The notes: a model not told the origin generated them from the sequence alone. DNA of 64,000 nucleotides from JAVBLP01 sp052034625 (GCA_052034625.1 JBPOII010000005.1:1-64000); one strand, 5' to 3'; shown: positions 53,015-63,001, counted from the first letter of the stretch. Program-made: numbers and translations.

Positions 53015-54340
53015 TTATTTCTTTTTCATTATTTCAGTACATTTTCCGAAAGCATCCTCATAAGCATTTAAAAGTCCTTCGCTTATAGACGGATGGAATA
53101 AAGATTCTCTGGCTATATGATTAATTCCATTTGTTAATATCATTGAAGCGGTATTTATAATTTCATCGGCATTTGTGCCTACCATCCAGAAAGCCAAAGG
53201 TTTTTTTGTATTTTTGTCAGCCGCACACTTTATAAAGCCTGTTCTCTCCCCTTCAATAAAAGCCCTTCCGCTTGCAGTAAGAGGAAATATTCCATAGACA
53301 ATATTTTCATCATCTTTAAATCCGGAAACTTTAACTGAAGCACTTTGAGGCATAGAAAAAACCGCCTGCGGTACAATTTTATTATCAATAATAACTGTAT
53401 TTCCTTTAAAAGCATTTTCAGCGGCTGCCGCACCTTCATTTTGTGCCGTATATGCAAGAAGGCTTCCTTTTGTTGTATCTCCTACTGCATAAATATTTTC
53501 AACATTTGTTTGGCAATATTTATTCACTTTTATAAAGCCGTTTGAAAAAGCATCAATGCCTGCATTTTCAAGATTAAGGTCTTTTGCGGGTATCCTTCCC
53601 GTAACAATCAGAGCTTTCTGAAATTTAGGTATATCATTTAAAGCACTTTTATAATCCACAAGTATTTCTATACCCTGCCTGCTCATATTTTTCATAATCT
53701 CGTTTGATATTTCCGCATCTTCGGAAGGAAGAAGCCTGTCAAAACTTTCTGCAATAGTAACTTTACTGCCAAAACCGGCAAAAATAGTAGCCATTTCAAC
53801 ACCGATAGCGCCGCCACCAATTATTAAAAGCGTCTCCGGCACATATTCAAGATTTAAAGCATCTGTAGAATTTATTATTTTCTCACCGTCATATTCATAA
53901 CCGGGTATTTTATGAGGCTCGGAACCTGAAGCTATTATAATTTTATCAGCTTTTATATGTGTATCTGTTCCGATAAGAAGTGTATTTTTATCTTTAAAAG
54001 AAGCCGCTCCAGAAATTACGGGTATTTCATAAGAAGAAAGTATCATTTCCATGCCTTTTCTTATATTGGCTATCCTTTTATTTTTTTGGATAACAATATT
54101 AGCATATTGAATAGCCCCAAGACTTGCTTCTAAACCGTATTCATAAGCTTTTTTTATTTTTAATTTTGTTTTCAGCACTTGCCACATAAATTTTGTAGGT
54201 ATACAGCCGCAATTGAGGCAAGTTCCGCCAACAAAACCTTTCTCAATAATAACAGTCTTTGCCCCAAGCTGTGCCGCTCTTACAGCCGCCGCAAAACCGC
54301 CGGGACCTGAACCGATAACTGCTATATCATATTTTTCCAT
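53015..54340 (-). CDS. lpdA: Dihydrolipoyl dehydrogenase
   Basis: ATG at 54340 is chosen because AAGGAC sits 5-10 bases upstream; an ATG five codons earlier lacks a ribosome site. The product has 441 residues. FAD site GSGPGGFAAAVRAAQLGA comes first, then GGTCLNCGCIPTK with the redox disulfide. The NAD site is LLIIGGGAIGVEMA, followed by YAVGDTTKG. The C-terminal HPSISEGLLNAYEDAF replaces the usual HPTxSE. It reoxidises lipoyl groups of the glycine cleavage and 2-oxoacid dehydrogenase complexes. Confidence 0.93.
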   Translation of the reverse strand: MEKYDIAVIGSGPGGFAAAVRAAQLGAKTVIIEKGFVGGTCLNCGCIPTKFMWQVLKTKLKIKKAYEYGLEASLGAIQYANIVIQKNKRIANIRKGMEMILSSYEIPVISGAASFKDKNTLLIGTDTHIKADKIIIASGSEPHKIPGYEYDGEKIINSTDALNLEYVPETLLIIGGGAIGVEMATIFAGFGSKVTIAESFDRLLPSEDAEISNEIMKNMSRQGIEILVDYKSALNDIPKFQKALIVTGRIPAKDLNLENAGIDAFSNGFIKVNKYCQTNVENIYAVGDTTKGSLLAYTAQNEGAAAAENAFKGNTVIIDNKIVPQAVFSMPQSASVKVSGFKDDENIVYGIFPLTASGRAFIEGERTGFIKCAADKNTKKPLAFWMVGTNADEIINTASMILTNGINHIARESLFHPSISEGLLNAYEDAFGKCTEIMKKK

Positions 54341-54411
54341 TAAGTCCTTCCGCATTCATAAAAAACTGCAATTTTATTTTTTACATTAAAATCTTATTGG
54401 ATCTACTGAAA

Positions 54412-56121
54412 TTATCTGCCGTAAATTTTCAATATTTCGCTGACAGCCTCTTCAGGCTTTAATAGTTTTATGCCTTCTTTTCCGTCTTTTCTGGCTTTAA
54501 ATTCAACATTGCCATTAGCAAGATTTTTCTCGCCTATAGTAATTCTATATGGTATGCCTATAAGGTCGGCATCTTTAAATTTTATTCCTGCTCTTTCATC
54601 TCTGTCATCTATAAGAACATCAAGTCCTTTTGCTTTAAGTGCAGAATATATTTTTTCAGTTGCTTCTTTTGTTTTTTCATCAGCAAAATTTATAGGCACG
54701 ATTATTACTTCATAGGGTGCAATATTGTCCGGCCATATTATACCGTTCTCATCATGAGATTGCTCTATGGTCGCGGCAAGTATCCTTGTAACGCCGATAC
54801 CGTAACAGCCCATAACTATAAGATTCTCTTTACCGTTAGTATCAAGATATGTTGCATTCATAGATTTTGAATATTTTGTTCCGAGTTTAAATATATGTCC
54901 TATCTCTATACCTCTTGAAAATTTCAATTTTTCTTTTTTGCACCTGGGGCAAATGTCGCCGTGCATTACTTTTCTTATATCGGCAACTATATCAGCTTTA
55001 TAATCTCTTCCATAGTTGACATTTTTTATATGAAAATCTTTTTTATTGGCACCTGTTACGGCATTTACTATGCCGGGAACAGAGAGATCTGCAACTATTT
55101 TTATATTTTTAAGTCCCATTGGACCGGCAAAACCTACGGGAGCACCGGTTATCTTTTTTATTGTCTCTTCATCAGCTAAAACTGCTTCATTGGCGCCAAG
55201 AAGGCTTTGTAATTTGATCTCATTAATTTCATTATCGCCTTTTACAAGAACAATAACAGTTTTTCCGTCTACAAGATATATCATTGTTTTAATAAAATTT
55301 TCCGGCGAAGATTTCATAAACGAGGCAACTTCTTCAACGGAACATTGGCCGGGAGTGGAAACTTCTTCCATAGGAAGAGCGGCTTCATCTTTTTTTTCAT
55401 CGTTCGCAAAGCACTCAGCTTTTTCGCTGTTTGCACCATATCCACAATTACACCACGCTATTTCTTCTTCGCCAGTTTCTGCTAGAACCATAAATTCATG
55501 CGAGAACGAGCCGCCTATAGCACCCGAGGCGGCTTCAACAGCACGGAATTCAAACCCGCATCTTTTACATACATTTGAATATGCCTGATACATTTTTCCA
55601 TAGTATTTTTCAAGATCTGTTTCATCAACATGGAAAGAGTAACCGTCTTTCATCAAAAACTCTCTTGAACGCATAATGCCAAATCTCGGACGTATCTCAT
55701 CTCTGAATTTAGTTCCGAATTGATAAAGCATTATAGGAAGCTGTTTATAAGATTTAACATCCTTTCTGACAAGATCTGTAATTCCTTCTTCAGCAGTAGG
55801 CGCAAGACAGAACTCAGCATCTTTTCTGTCTTTAAGTCTGAAAAGTTCTTTCCCATAAACATTCCATCTTCCGGTCTCTATCCACAGATCTTTAGGAAAT
55901 AACAGAGGAAGAGAAACTTCCTGACCATCAGCTGCGTCCATTTCTTCACGGATTATATTCTCGACTTTTTTCAAAACTTTCAAACCCAAGGGTAAGAATT
56001 CATAAAGTCCTGAGGCTACTTTACGTATCATTCCCGCTCTTATCATAAGCTTTGCAGAAACAATATCCGCATCAGCCGGAGCTTCTCTAAGTGTTGGTGC
56101 ATACATTTTTGAAAAATACAT
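54412..56121 (-). CDS. proS: Prolyl-tRNA synthetase (bacterial type)
   Basis: ProS charges tRNA-Pro with proline. The 569-residue length and layout fit the bacterial form: a class II core (motif 1 near GLYEFLPLG, motif 2 FRDEIRPRFGIMRSREFLMKD with the FRDE core), then the editing insertion at about 230-390, and the anticodon-binding domain after about 465. The insertion carries the YLVDGKTVIVLVKGD stretch. The gap to greA is 8 bases and contains GAGGGA, so the two are co-transcribed. Confidence 0.97.
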   Translation of the reverse strand: MYFSKMYAPTLREAPADADIVSAKLMIRAGMIRKVASGLYEFLPLGLKVLKKVENIIREEMDAADGQEVSLPLLFPKDLWIETGRWNVYGKELFRLKDRKDAEFCLAPTAEEGITDLVRKDVKSYKQLPIMLYQFGTKFRDEIRPRFGIMRSREFLMKDGYSFHVDETDLEKYYGKMYQAYSNVCKRCGFEFRAVEAASGAIGGSFSHEFMVLAETGEEEIAWCNCGYGANSEKAECFANDEKKDEAALPMEEVSTPGQCSVEEVASFMKSSPENFIKTMIYLVDGKTVIVLVKGDNEINEIKLQSLLGANEAVLADEETIKKITGAPVGFAGPMGLKNIKIVADLSVPGIVNAVTGANKKDFHIKNVNYGRDYKADIVADIRKVMHGDICPRCKKEKLKFSRGIEIGHIFKLGTKYSKSMNATYLDTNGKENLIVMGCYGIGVTRILAATIEQSHDENGIIWPDNIAPYEVIIVPINFADEKTKEATEKIYSALKAKGLDVLIDDRDERAGIKFKDADLIGIPYRITIGEKNLANGNVEFKARKDGKEGIKLLKPEEAVSEILKIYGR

Positions 56122-56129
56122 TTTTCCCT

Positions 56130-56594
56130 CTAGCGTACAATTTTTAAAATTTTAAATTTTGTTTTTCCTGCCGGAAGTTCAACTTCAACTGTATCTCCGA
56201 CCTTATGACCGAGAAGACCTTGAACAAGAGGAGACTGAACAGAGATTTTGCTTTCCGCAGGATTTGCTTCTTCCAGATCAACTATTGTATATTCATAATC
56301 ATCGCCGTCTTCATCTTGTATCGTTACAGTAACGCCGATAAAAACTTTGTCCGGATCTATATCCAGATCATCAATGATCTTAGCACCGGTAATTTTAGTA
56401 TCAAGTTCGGCTATCCTGCGCATAAGATTTGTTAATGTTTCCTTAGCTGCATGATATTCGGCATTCTCTCTCAGATCACCATGTTCTCTTGCTCTTGCTA
56501 TCTCGTCTTGTATCTGAGGTTTTCTTTTTTGTAGTTCTTCAAGTTCTTGAATAAGTTTTTCTCTTCCTTCTCTTGTTAAATAAATTCCTGACAT
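56130..56594 (-). CDS. greA: Transcription elongation factor GreA
   Basis: GreA rescues backtracked RNA polymerase by stimulating cleavage of the nascent RNA. The product has 154 residues. The N-terminal coiled coil contains DLRENAEYHAAKE (about 40-52), whose acidic tip inserts into the polymerase channel. The C-terminal domain ends in the FKBP-like VQGLLGHKVGDTVEVELPAG stretch. The gap to ispG is 4 bases. Confidence 0.97.
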   Translation of the reverse strand: MSGIYLTREGREKLIQELEELQKRKPQIQDEIARAREHGDLRENAEYHAAKETLTNLMRRIAELDTKITGAKIIDDLDIDPDKVFIGVTVTIQDEDGDDYEYTIVDLEEANPAESKISVQSPLVQGLLGHKVGDTVEVELPAGKTKFKILKIVR

Positions 56595-56598
56595 TTTT

Positions 56599-57681
56599 CT
56601 ACCTCTGTAAATCTTTTATCATAGACATAAGTTTTTTCACCCATTGTTCAGGTTTTACTTTCCCTATGATCTGACCGTTTTTAAAAAGCACTCCGATATT
56701 TTTTCCGCCTGCTATGCCTATGTCTGCATCTTTAGCTTCACCGGGACCGTTTACAATACACCCCATAATAGCTACCTTTAACGGTTTTGGCGATTTTTTC
56801 AGTTTTTTGAGTTTAGCTGTTTCTTTTTCCATATCTGAAACGATCTTAATAAGATCAACTTCACACCTTGAACATGTAGGGCAAGAAATAATTTCAATAC
56901 CTGAATTCCTAAGTTCAAGTGACTGCAAAAGCAAGTAGGCTGTCTTGATCTCTTCAACAGGATCTGCCGTTAGAGAAACCCTTATAGTATCTCCAAGCCC
57001 TTCATAGAGCATAATCCCAAGACCTGCCGACGATTTGATTGTACCGCTTAAAAGCGAACCCGCTTCGGTAATACCGAGATGTAAGGGATAATCTCTTTTT
57101 GCAGAAAAAATTTTATATGCTTCAACCGTTGTCGCAATATTTGAAGCCTTCAAAGAAACAACTATATCGTAGAATTTATGTTTTTCTAAAATTTTGACAT
57201 GTTCCATCGCTGCTTTGGCAAGTTCTTTTGCTCTGGATAAATTGTCTTCTATCTGATGAACAGATTTTAAAGAGCCCGCATTAACCCCGATCCTTATAGG
57301 TATATGCGCTTTTTTTGCTTCTTTGACCAGAGCTTCAACTCTTTCTTTAGCACCGATATTTCCAGGATTTATCCTAAGCTTGTCGATACCCTGCTTTATC
57401 GCTTCCAAAGCTATTCTATAATCAAAATGTATATCGGCAACCAATGGGATTTTTATATTTTTCTTTATTTTACTTACATTTTCGGCTGATTCCATATCAG
57501 GCAGAGAAACCCTGACTATCTCACAGCCTGCTTCCTCAAGTTGCTTTATCTGTCTGACAGTAGATTTCCAATCACGAGTGTCAGTATTAGTCATAGATTG
57601 AACCGCTATAGGAGAACCTCCTCCTATAACAACTCCGCCTATATTTATTTTTCTGGTTTGTTCTCTTTTATAAAATTTCAT
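56599..57681 (-). CDS. ispG: HMBPP synthase (MEP pathway)
   Basis: IspG converts MEcPP to HMBPP in the isoprenoid (MEP) pathway and carries a 4Fe-4S cluster. The product has 360 residues. VQSMTNTDTRDW lies at about 28-39. Near the C-terminus CPTCSRCEVDL and IMGCIVNGPGEAKDADIG supply the cluster cysteines and substrate-binding residues. Together with dxr 1.2 kb away it shows the cell uses the MEP route to make undecaprenyl precursors for its wall. Confidence 0.96.
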   Translation of the reverse strand: MKFYKREQTRKINIGGVVIGGGSPIAVQSMTNTDTRDWKSTVRQIKQLEEAGCEIVRVSLPDMESAENVSKIKKNIKIPLVADIHFDYRIALEAIKQGIDKLRINPGNIGAKERVEALVKEAKKAHIPIRIGVNAGSLKSVHQIEDNLSRAKELAKAAMEHVKILEKHKFYDIVVSLKASNIATTVEAYKIFSAKRDYPLHLGITEAGSLLSGTIKSSAGLGIMLYEGLGDTIRVSLTADPVEEIKTAYLLLQSLELRNSGIEIISCPTCSRCEVDLIKIVSDMEKETAKLKKLKKSPKPLKVAIMGCIVNGPGEAKDADIGIAGGKNIGVLFKNGQIIGKVKPEQWVKKLMSMIKDLQR

Positions 57682-57757
57682 TTTATGCTCTAAACTATTA
57701 TCAACGCTAATTTATAAAAACATATTAAATACGGAATTTTAAATAAAAAAGAAAGAG

Positions 57758-58813
57758 TTAGCTTTTAAAGAATTTACCTATACCTAATCTGAGAAGGTCA
57801 CTATAAGTCGCAAAAATAAAGATAGCTAAAATTAAGAAAAGTCCGATAGTATTATACACCTGTATTACTTTCGTGCTGATTGGTTTTCTTGTTATGCCTT
57901 CAACAAAAAATAAAACTATCATTCCGCCGTCAACCATCGGTATAGGGAATAGATTGAACATTCCAAGTGCAACGGATATAATTGCAATTAGTTTAAGATA
58001 ATCTTCCATTCCGTTCTTTGTAGCATTTGCCATAACCTGCATAACTCCAATAGGTCCGGCAACATCAGGTTTTTCCCATGAGATTATTTTATCGGCAAGA
58101 TAAATTACTGTAATTACAGTCTGTGATATCGCTGTTTCCGTGCCTAAAAGCAGAGATTCGAAAAAACCGGCTTCACTTTGAATTATCCCTGGAGAAACAC
58201 CAATAGCTCCTAGACCGGTTACAGGGTTTTTAGCAACAGTCATTTTAACATCAAAAGTATATGTTCCTCTTTCTACAACAAAATCAACTTCTTCTCCGGC
58301 TTTATCTTTAAGATTATCGGCAATTTCATTCCATGTACTTATTTGTACTCCTGCTATAGATACTATCTTATCTCCGCCTAAAAGCCCGGCTTCAACAGCA
58401 GGATAATTTTCAACGGTTCCTCCTATATGTGAAGTAGGCGATATCTGCGATACTCCCCAAATATTAAAAATAAAAGCAAACATAATAACAGCAAGTATAT
58501 AATTTGAAAAAGGACCTGCAAAAGATATGAATATTTTTTTGTACCAGCTTAAAGAAAGGTATTCCCCTTCTCCTCCGGTAGCTTCGTCAGGATTCTCTCC
58601 CTCCATAGCAACAAATCCTCCGAAGGGTATGGCTTTTATACAGTATTTTGTACCATTATGTACATATTTAACAAGATCTGGACCGAAACCGAAAGCAAAT
58701 GTCAAAACTTTCACTTTACATAATTTTGCCGCTGTAAAATGTCCAAGCTCATGAATAAAGATCAAAAAGCCCAAACCTATAATAATACCTAATATCTGGA
58801 GAATTATCGTCAT
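57758..58813 (-). CDS. rseP: Site-2 intramembrane metalloprotease RseP
   Basis: The protein has 351 residues. HELGHF (HExxH) in the first membrane helix (about 21-26) and NLFPIPMVDGG near 290 form the zinc site; the usual LDG is VDG here. One PDZ domain (about 125-205) contains VENYPAVEAGLLGGDKIVSI. RseP-type proteases cut membrane-bound anti-sigma factors or leftover signal peptides. The neighbours dxr and ispG form a conserved linkage seen in many bacteria. Confidence 0.94.
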   Translation of the reverse strand: MTIILQILGIIIGLGFLIFIHELGHFTAAKLCKVKVLTFAFGFGPDLVKYVHNGTKYCIKAIPFGGFVAMEGENPDEATGGEGEYLSLSWYKKIFISFAGPFSNYILAVIMFAFIFNIWGVSQISPTSHIGGTVENYPAVEAGLLGGDKIVSIAGVQISTWNEIADNLKDKAGEEVDFVVERGTYTFDVKMTVAKNPVTGLGAIGVSPGIIQSEAGFFESLLLGTETAISQTVITVIYLADKIISWEKPDVAGPIGVMQVMANATKNGMEDYLKLIAIISVALGMFNLFPIPMVDGGMIVLFFVEGITRKPISTKVIQVYNTIGLFLILAIFIFATYSDLLRLGIGKFFKS

Positions 58814-58830
58814 TTTCTTTTCCTTATAAT

Positions 58831-59985
58831 TTAGTTATCGATCAGTTTTTTCGCATAAATCCTTGCCCAAGCATCAGCTTCAACACTTTCATCAATGCCG
58901 GACTTTTTATTTACTTTATGTGCTTTCATGGTTTTTGACACTATATCGGCAATATCTGTAAATTTTATCTTTTTATTTAAAAATGCATCGACAGCTGTTT
59001 CATTTGAGGCATTCATAACAGCAGGCATAGTATAACCTGTTTCAGCCGCTGAATATGCAAGCTTTAAGCATGGAAACTTTTCAAAGTCAGGTTCAAAAAA
59101 TTCAAGTTTGCCGGCCTTAGCAAGATTTAAAGGTTGTATACCGCAATTCAATCTTTCCGGATAAGCAAGAGCATACTGAATAGGCAGCCTCATATCCGGA
59201 TTTGAAAGCTGAGCTATAACAGAACCGTCAATATATTCAACCATTGAATGAACAATAGACTGAGGATGTATCACAATTTCTATTTTGCTTACAGGAATCC
59301 CAAACAATACGGAAGCTTCTATAGCCTCAAGACCTTTATTCATCAGTGTAGCACTGTCTACAGTAATTTTCTTTCCCATCTTCCATGTAGGATGGTCCAA
59401 AGCCTGCTCAACAGTAATTTTTGAAAAATCTTCTTTATAATTATAAAAAGGTCCGCCGGAAGCTGTAAGCCATATTTTTTTTATCTGTGACTTTTTTTCT
59501 CCTGCGCAACATTGAAAAATAGCCGAATGTTCACTGTCTATCGGAAGTACGGGAACCTTCTTTTTTTCAGCAAGTTTCATTATTTCAGAGCCTGCCATAA
59601 CCAATGCTTCTTTATTGGCTATCGCAATACTTTTACCGGCTTCTATGGCTTTAATTATCGGTTTAAGTCCGGCAGCACCAACAATTGCGGCAATTACCAT
59701 ATTTACGCCGGGCATTACCACAAGTTTTTTAAGCCCGCTGTGTCCGTTAAGTACTTCAACTTTTAATTTATTTTTTATGCACCATTTTTTTAAATTTTCT
59801 GCATCAACAGGATCATTAACACAGACAGCTTTAGGTTTGAACTTTTTAATTTGTTCTTTAAGTAATTTAATATTAGTATTGACGGATAAACCTTCAACTT
59901 TAACAGTATCTTTCATTTTAGATACTATATCAAGAGTCTGTGTCCCTATAGAACCTGATGAACCGAGAATAATTATTTTTTTCAT
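58831..59985 (-). CDS. dxr: DXP reductoisomerase (MEP pathway)
   Basis: ATG at 59985 starts one base past the cdsA stop and gives 384 residues. A 29-codon longer frame would overlap cdsA. The NADPH site is GSSGSIGTQTLDIV. LPIDSEHSAIFQ and LTASGGPF, followed by HPTWKMGKKITVDSATLMNK, are family signatures. Dxr makes MEP from DXP, the committed isoprenoid step. GGAAA lies inside the end of cdsA. Confidence 0.96.
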   Translation of the reverse strand: MKKIIILGSSGSIGTQTLDIVSKMKDTVKVEGLSVNTNIKLLKEQIKKFKPKAVCVNDPVDAENLKKWCIKNKLKVEVLNGHSGLKKLVVMPGVNMVIAAIVGAAGLKPIIKAIEAGKSIAIANKEALVMAGSEIMKLAEKKKVPVLPIDSEHSAIFQCCAGEKKSQIKKIWLTASGGPFYNYKEDFSKITVEQALDHPTWKMGKKITVDSATLMNKGLEAIEASVLFGIPVSKIEIVIHPQSIVHSMVEYIDGSVIAQLSNPDMRLPIQYALAYPERLNCGIQPLNLAKAGKLEFFEPDFEKFPCLKLAYSAAETGYTMPAVMNASNETAVDAFLNKKIKFTDIADIVSKTMKAHKVNKKSGIDESVEADAWARIYAKKLIDN

Positions 59986-59986
59986 T

Positions 59987-60790
59987 TTAAACTTTTCCAA
60001 AAATCTGCAAAATATAAAAAACCGCAGGAGCGGCAAAAATATAAGAGTCAAATCTGTCAAAAGCTCCGCCATGACCCGGAATTATTTTTCCTGAATCTTT
60101 AATATTGCCATCTCTTTTTATAAGCGATTCTGCAAGATCGGAGAATTGACCTACAAAAGCTATTACTAGACCAAGTATCACTGCCTGCGGCAAAGAAATT
60201 ATATCTTTCATAAAAAAATATCTGCATATAATAGCAGCTATCACACCGAAAATTACTCCGGCAGATGCACCTTCAATAGTTTTTTTAGGACTTACATTTT
60301 TTGCAAGCTTGTGTTTTCCGAACATCCTGCCAAAAGCATATGCCGCAGTATCAAGTGTCCAGACTATTATAAAAAGAAAGAACATCATCTGCATTCCACC
60401 CTTAAGTTCACGTATATATACCATGTGTATCAATGCCAACGGCAGAAAAAAAGAACCAAAGAATGAAACAGATATTCTTCCTACCGACATTTCGGGATTT
60501 TCGCCGAAAACTTCAATAGCAAAAAAAATTAATAACATTGTAACTGCCGCAAATGAAAGTTTATCAAGCGGAAAGTTTTCAAAAAAATACAAAAAAATGA
60601 AAAAAAGTGAAGACAATATTAATGAAACGATGGTATGCGGTCTATACTTTTTAGATATGACAAGATATTCCTGCACACAAAAAAAAGTAATCAAGAACAT
60701 CATTATATAAAACGGCAAACTGCCAAAATATACACATAAAAAAACTATAGGTATACCGACTATTGCCGTTAATATTCTAGTTAATAACAT
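59987..60790 (-). CDS. cdsA: CDP-diglyceride synthetase
   Basis: CdsA makes CDP-diacylglycerol, the branch point of phospholipid synthesis, in the inner membrane. The product has 267 residues and about eight membrane helices. The C-terminal signature SLIKRDGNIKDSGKIIPGHG continues GGAFDRFDS and is intact. The ATG follows GGAGAG. It starts 25 bases beyond the uppS stop. Confidence 0.95.
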   Translation of the reverse strand: MLLTRILTAIVGIPIVFLCVYFGSLPFYIMMFLITFFCVQEYLVISKKYRPHTIVSLILSSLFFIFLYFFENFPLDKLSFAAVTMLLIFFAIEVFGENPEMSVGRISVSFFGSFFLPLALIHMVYIRELKGGMQMMFFLFIIVWTLDTAAYAFGRMFGKHKLAKNVSPKKTIEGASAGVIFGVIAAIICRYFFMKDIISLPQAVILGLVIAFVGQFSDLAESLIKRDGNIKDSGKIIPGHGGAFDRFDSYIFAAPAVFYILQIFGKV

Positions 60791-60814
60791 TATTCTCTCT
60801 CCAAGTGAAAATCA

Positions 60815-61513
60815 TTACACCCCGCCGTAGCGCCTTTCTCTTTTCCTATACTCTGCAATTGCTTTTTCAAGATCTTCTTTTTTGAAATCCGGCCACAATT
60901 TGTCTGTAATATATATTTCAGAATAGGCTATCTGCCACAATAAAAAATTAGAAATCCTAAGTTCTCCTGAAGTGCGTATAAGCAGATCAGGATCAGGCTG
61001 CCCTGAAGTGTATAGGAATTTTTCTATATCTTCTTCCGAAGGGCTTGTTATGCCTTGTTCTATTATCTTTTTAAAAGCCCGCACAATTTCCTGTCTGCCT
61101 CCATAATTAAGAGCTACATTCAGCTCCATCTTATTGTTGTCTGCAGTTAATTCACATGCTTTTTTAACTTCAATACGTATATTTTCAGGGAATTTTTCAA
61201 GTTCTCCTAATATTCTAAGTTTAATCCCGTTTGAATGAAACTCATCAAGTTCAGATTTTAAAAAACTTAAAAGAAGCGAAAACAAACCTTCTATCTCGCT
61301 TGCAGGTCTTTTCCAATTTTCAGTTGAAAAAGCATACAGGGTCAAAACCTTTATGCCAAGGCTTGCTGAAGCCTTAACAATTTCTTTAATGGTTTTGACC
61401 CCCTGCTTATGACCAAAAATTCTGGGCATAGATCTTTTTTTTGCCCATCTGCCGTTACCATCCATTATTATCGCGATGTGTTTCGGCAGTTTTGATAAAA
61501 CAATTTCGCTCAA
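60815..61513 (-). CDS. uppS: Undecaprenyl diphosphate synthase
   Basis: UppS makes the lipid carrier for peptidoglycan and surface glycans. The product has 232 residues. HIAIIMDGNGRWAKK (about 12-26) carries the catalytic Asp. TLYAFSTENWKRP and RTSGELRISNFLLWQ follow. The start codon is TTG at 61513, with AAGGAT 6 bases upstream; no better in-frame start precedes the core motif. It is followed by cdsA. Confidence 0.96.
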   Translation of the reverse strand: MSEIVLSKLPKHIAIIMDGNGRWAKKRSMPRIFGHKQGVKTIKEIVKASASLGIKVLTLYAFSTENWKRPASEIEGLFSLLLSFLKSELDEFHSNGIKLRILGELEKFPENIRIEVKKACELTADNNKMELNVALNYGGRQEIVRAFKKIIEQGITSPSEEDIEKFLYTSGQPDPDLLIRTSGELRISNFLLWQIAYSEIYITDKLWPDFKKEDLEKAIAEYRKRERRYGGV

Positions 61514-61522
61514 TATTAATCC

Positions 61523-61696
61523 TTATTCTTGAGAAATTGCGCTGACAGGGCATGCATCGTCACAAGCACCGCAATCAGTGCATTTTGACGAATCTATGAC
61601 ATACTTATCTTCTTCCTGAGAGATTGCTTCAAAATTGCAGCTGCTTTCACAAGCTCCGCATCCTACACATGTGTCTGCATCAATTTTACGTGCCAT
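61523..61696 (-). CDS. 2[4Fe-4S] ferredoxin
   Basis: The protein has 57 residues and is a complete ferredoxin. CVGCGACESSCNFEA (10-24) and CTDCGACDDACP (39-50) provide two CxxCxxCxxxC clusters. GGAGGA sits 7 bases before the ATG. It lies between frr and uppS with small gaps (26 and 9 bases), an uncommon place for a ferredoxin. It could supply electrons to the MEP-pathway iron-sulfur enzyme IspG (4 kb away) or to fermentation enzymes; this is inference. Confidence 0.95.
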   Translation of the reverse strand: MARKIDADTCVGCGACESSCNFEAISQEEDKYVIDSSKCTDCGACDDACPVSAISQE

Positions 61697-61722
61697 AAAT
61701 AACTTCCTCCACGGGTATTTTT

Positions 61723-62280
61723 TTAGATCTGCATTATCTCTTTTTCTTTAAGAGCTATGCTGTCATCTATTTTCTTAATATAACTGTCAGTTACTTTCTG
61801 TGCTTCCGTCTCGTATTTTTTTCTTTCGTCTTCGCTTATAACTTTATCTTTTTCTGATTTTTTTATACCGTCAACTAGAACTCTTCTCTCATTTCTAATC
61901 GCTACTCTGAACTCTTCAGCCATTTTGCTTATCGACTTTGCGATCTCTTTTCTTCTTTCTTCAGTTAAAGAAGGCACAGATATTCTTATGATTTTTCCGT
62001 CATTAACGGGAGTCATACCTATATCAGCTTTCATTATCGCCTTTTCAATAGCACCAAGCTGTGAAGCATCCCAAGGTTTGATCTCAATTGTCTTAGCATC
62101 GGGAATGCTTATACCGGCAATTTGATTTATCGGCATAAGAGAACCGTAACTTTCAACTTTTATGTTTTCAATTATAGCACTGCTTGCTCTCCCTGTTCTG
62201 ATAGAACCGAGCTCATGCTGTACTTTATCTATGGTTTTTTTCATAGCTTCTTCAGATTTGGAAAAAAGAGTTTTAATCAT
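61723..62280 (-). CDS. frr: Ribosome recycling factor
   Basis: The product has 185 residues, the normal length. RTGRASSAIIENIKVESYGS and the C-terminal DDSIALKEKEIMQI are typical. The protein splits spent ribosomes with EF-G. The gap to pyrH is 12 bases, and rpsB-tsf-pyrH-frr is the order found in most bacteria. Confidence 0.97.
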   Translation of the reverse strand: MIKTLFSKSEEAMKKTIDKVQHELGSIRTGRASSAIIENIKVESYGSLMPINQIAGISIPDAKTIEIKPWDASQLGAIEKAIMKADIGMTPVNDGKIIRISVPSLTEERRKEIAKSISKMAEEFRVAIRNERRVLVDGIKKSEKDKVISEDERKKYETEAQKVTDSYIKKIDDSIALKEKEIMQI

Positions 62281-62292
62281 TTAAAGCCTCCA

Positions 62293-62997
62293 TTATTTTG
62301 TTACAACGGTTCCGATTTTTTCACCATTTAAAACCTTTCTCAAATTCCCGTCTTTATAAAAATCAAAAACAGAAACTGATATCGGCGTATCTAAATTCAT
62401 ACACAATGAAAACGCTTCTGCATCCATTATTTTAAGGTTTTTATCAACAGCTTCCTTGAAAGTTAAAGTATCGTATTTAACCGCTTTTTTATCTTTTTTC
62501 GGATCGGTATTGTATATACCGTCAACCTGTGTAGCTTTTAATAAAATGTCGGCACCGATTTCCGCAGCCCTTAAAGCTGCCGTCGTATCGGTAGTAAAGA
62601 AAGGGTTACCGGTTCCACCTGCAAAGATCACAATATAACCGTTTTCAAGCGATCTTATAACTTTCTCTCTGTTAAAATTTTCAATAAATCCACATACGCC
62701 GTATGATGAAAAAACCCTTGATTTTAAACCTTCTTGTCTTAGAGCATCGTTTAAAGCCATAGCATTTATGACAGTCGCCAACATTCCCATCTTGTCAGCA
62801 GTTACTCTGTCCATATCTTTTCCGGCACCTCTCCATATATTGCCGGCACCTATGACGACAGCAAGGGTTATAATATTTGCATCAACTGCCGCTTTTATCT
62901 CCTTTGCCGTCCGTTTCAGACTCTCGGAACTTATCGAACTTTTGCCATCCGACAAAGATTCACCTGAAAGTTTTAAAAGTACTCTTTTTGCTGACAT
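62293..62997 (-). CDS. pyrH: UMP kinase
   Basis: PyrH phosphorylates UMP to UDP, feeding pyrimidines and sugar-nucleotide synthesis. ATG at 62997, 4 bases past the tsf stop, gives 234 residues; a longer frame would run into tsf. KRVLLKLSGES (about 4-14), IGAGNIWRG, GTGNPFFTTDT and KATQVDGIY are family signatures. GGAGAAGAG lies within the end of tsf. Confidence 0.96.
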   Translation of the reverse strand: MSAKRVLLKLSGESLSDGKSSISSESLKRTAKEIKAAVDANIITLAVVIGAGNIWRGAGKDMDRVTADKMGMLATVINAMALNDALRQEGLKSRVFSSYGVCGFIENFNREKVIRSLENGYIVIFAGGTGNPFFTTDTTAALRAAEIGADILLKATQVDGIYNTDPKKDKKAVKYDTLTFKEAVDKNLKIMDAEAFSLCMNLDTPISVSVFDFYKDGNLRKVLNGEKIGTVVTK

Positions 62998-63001
62998 TTT
63001 A

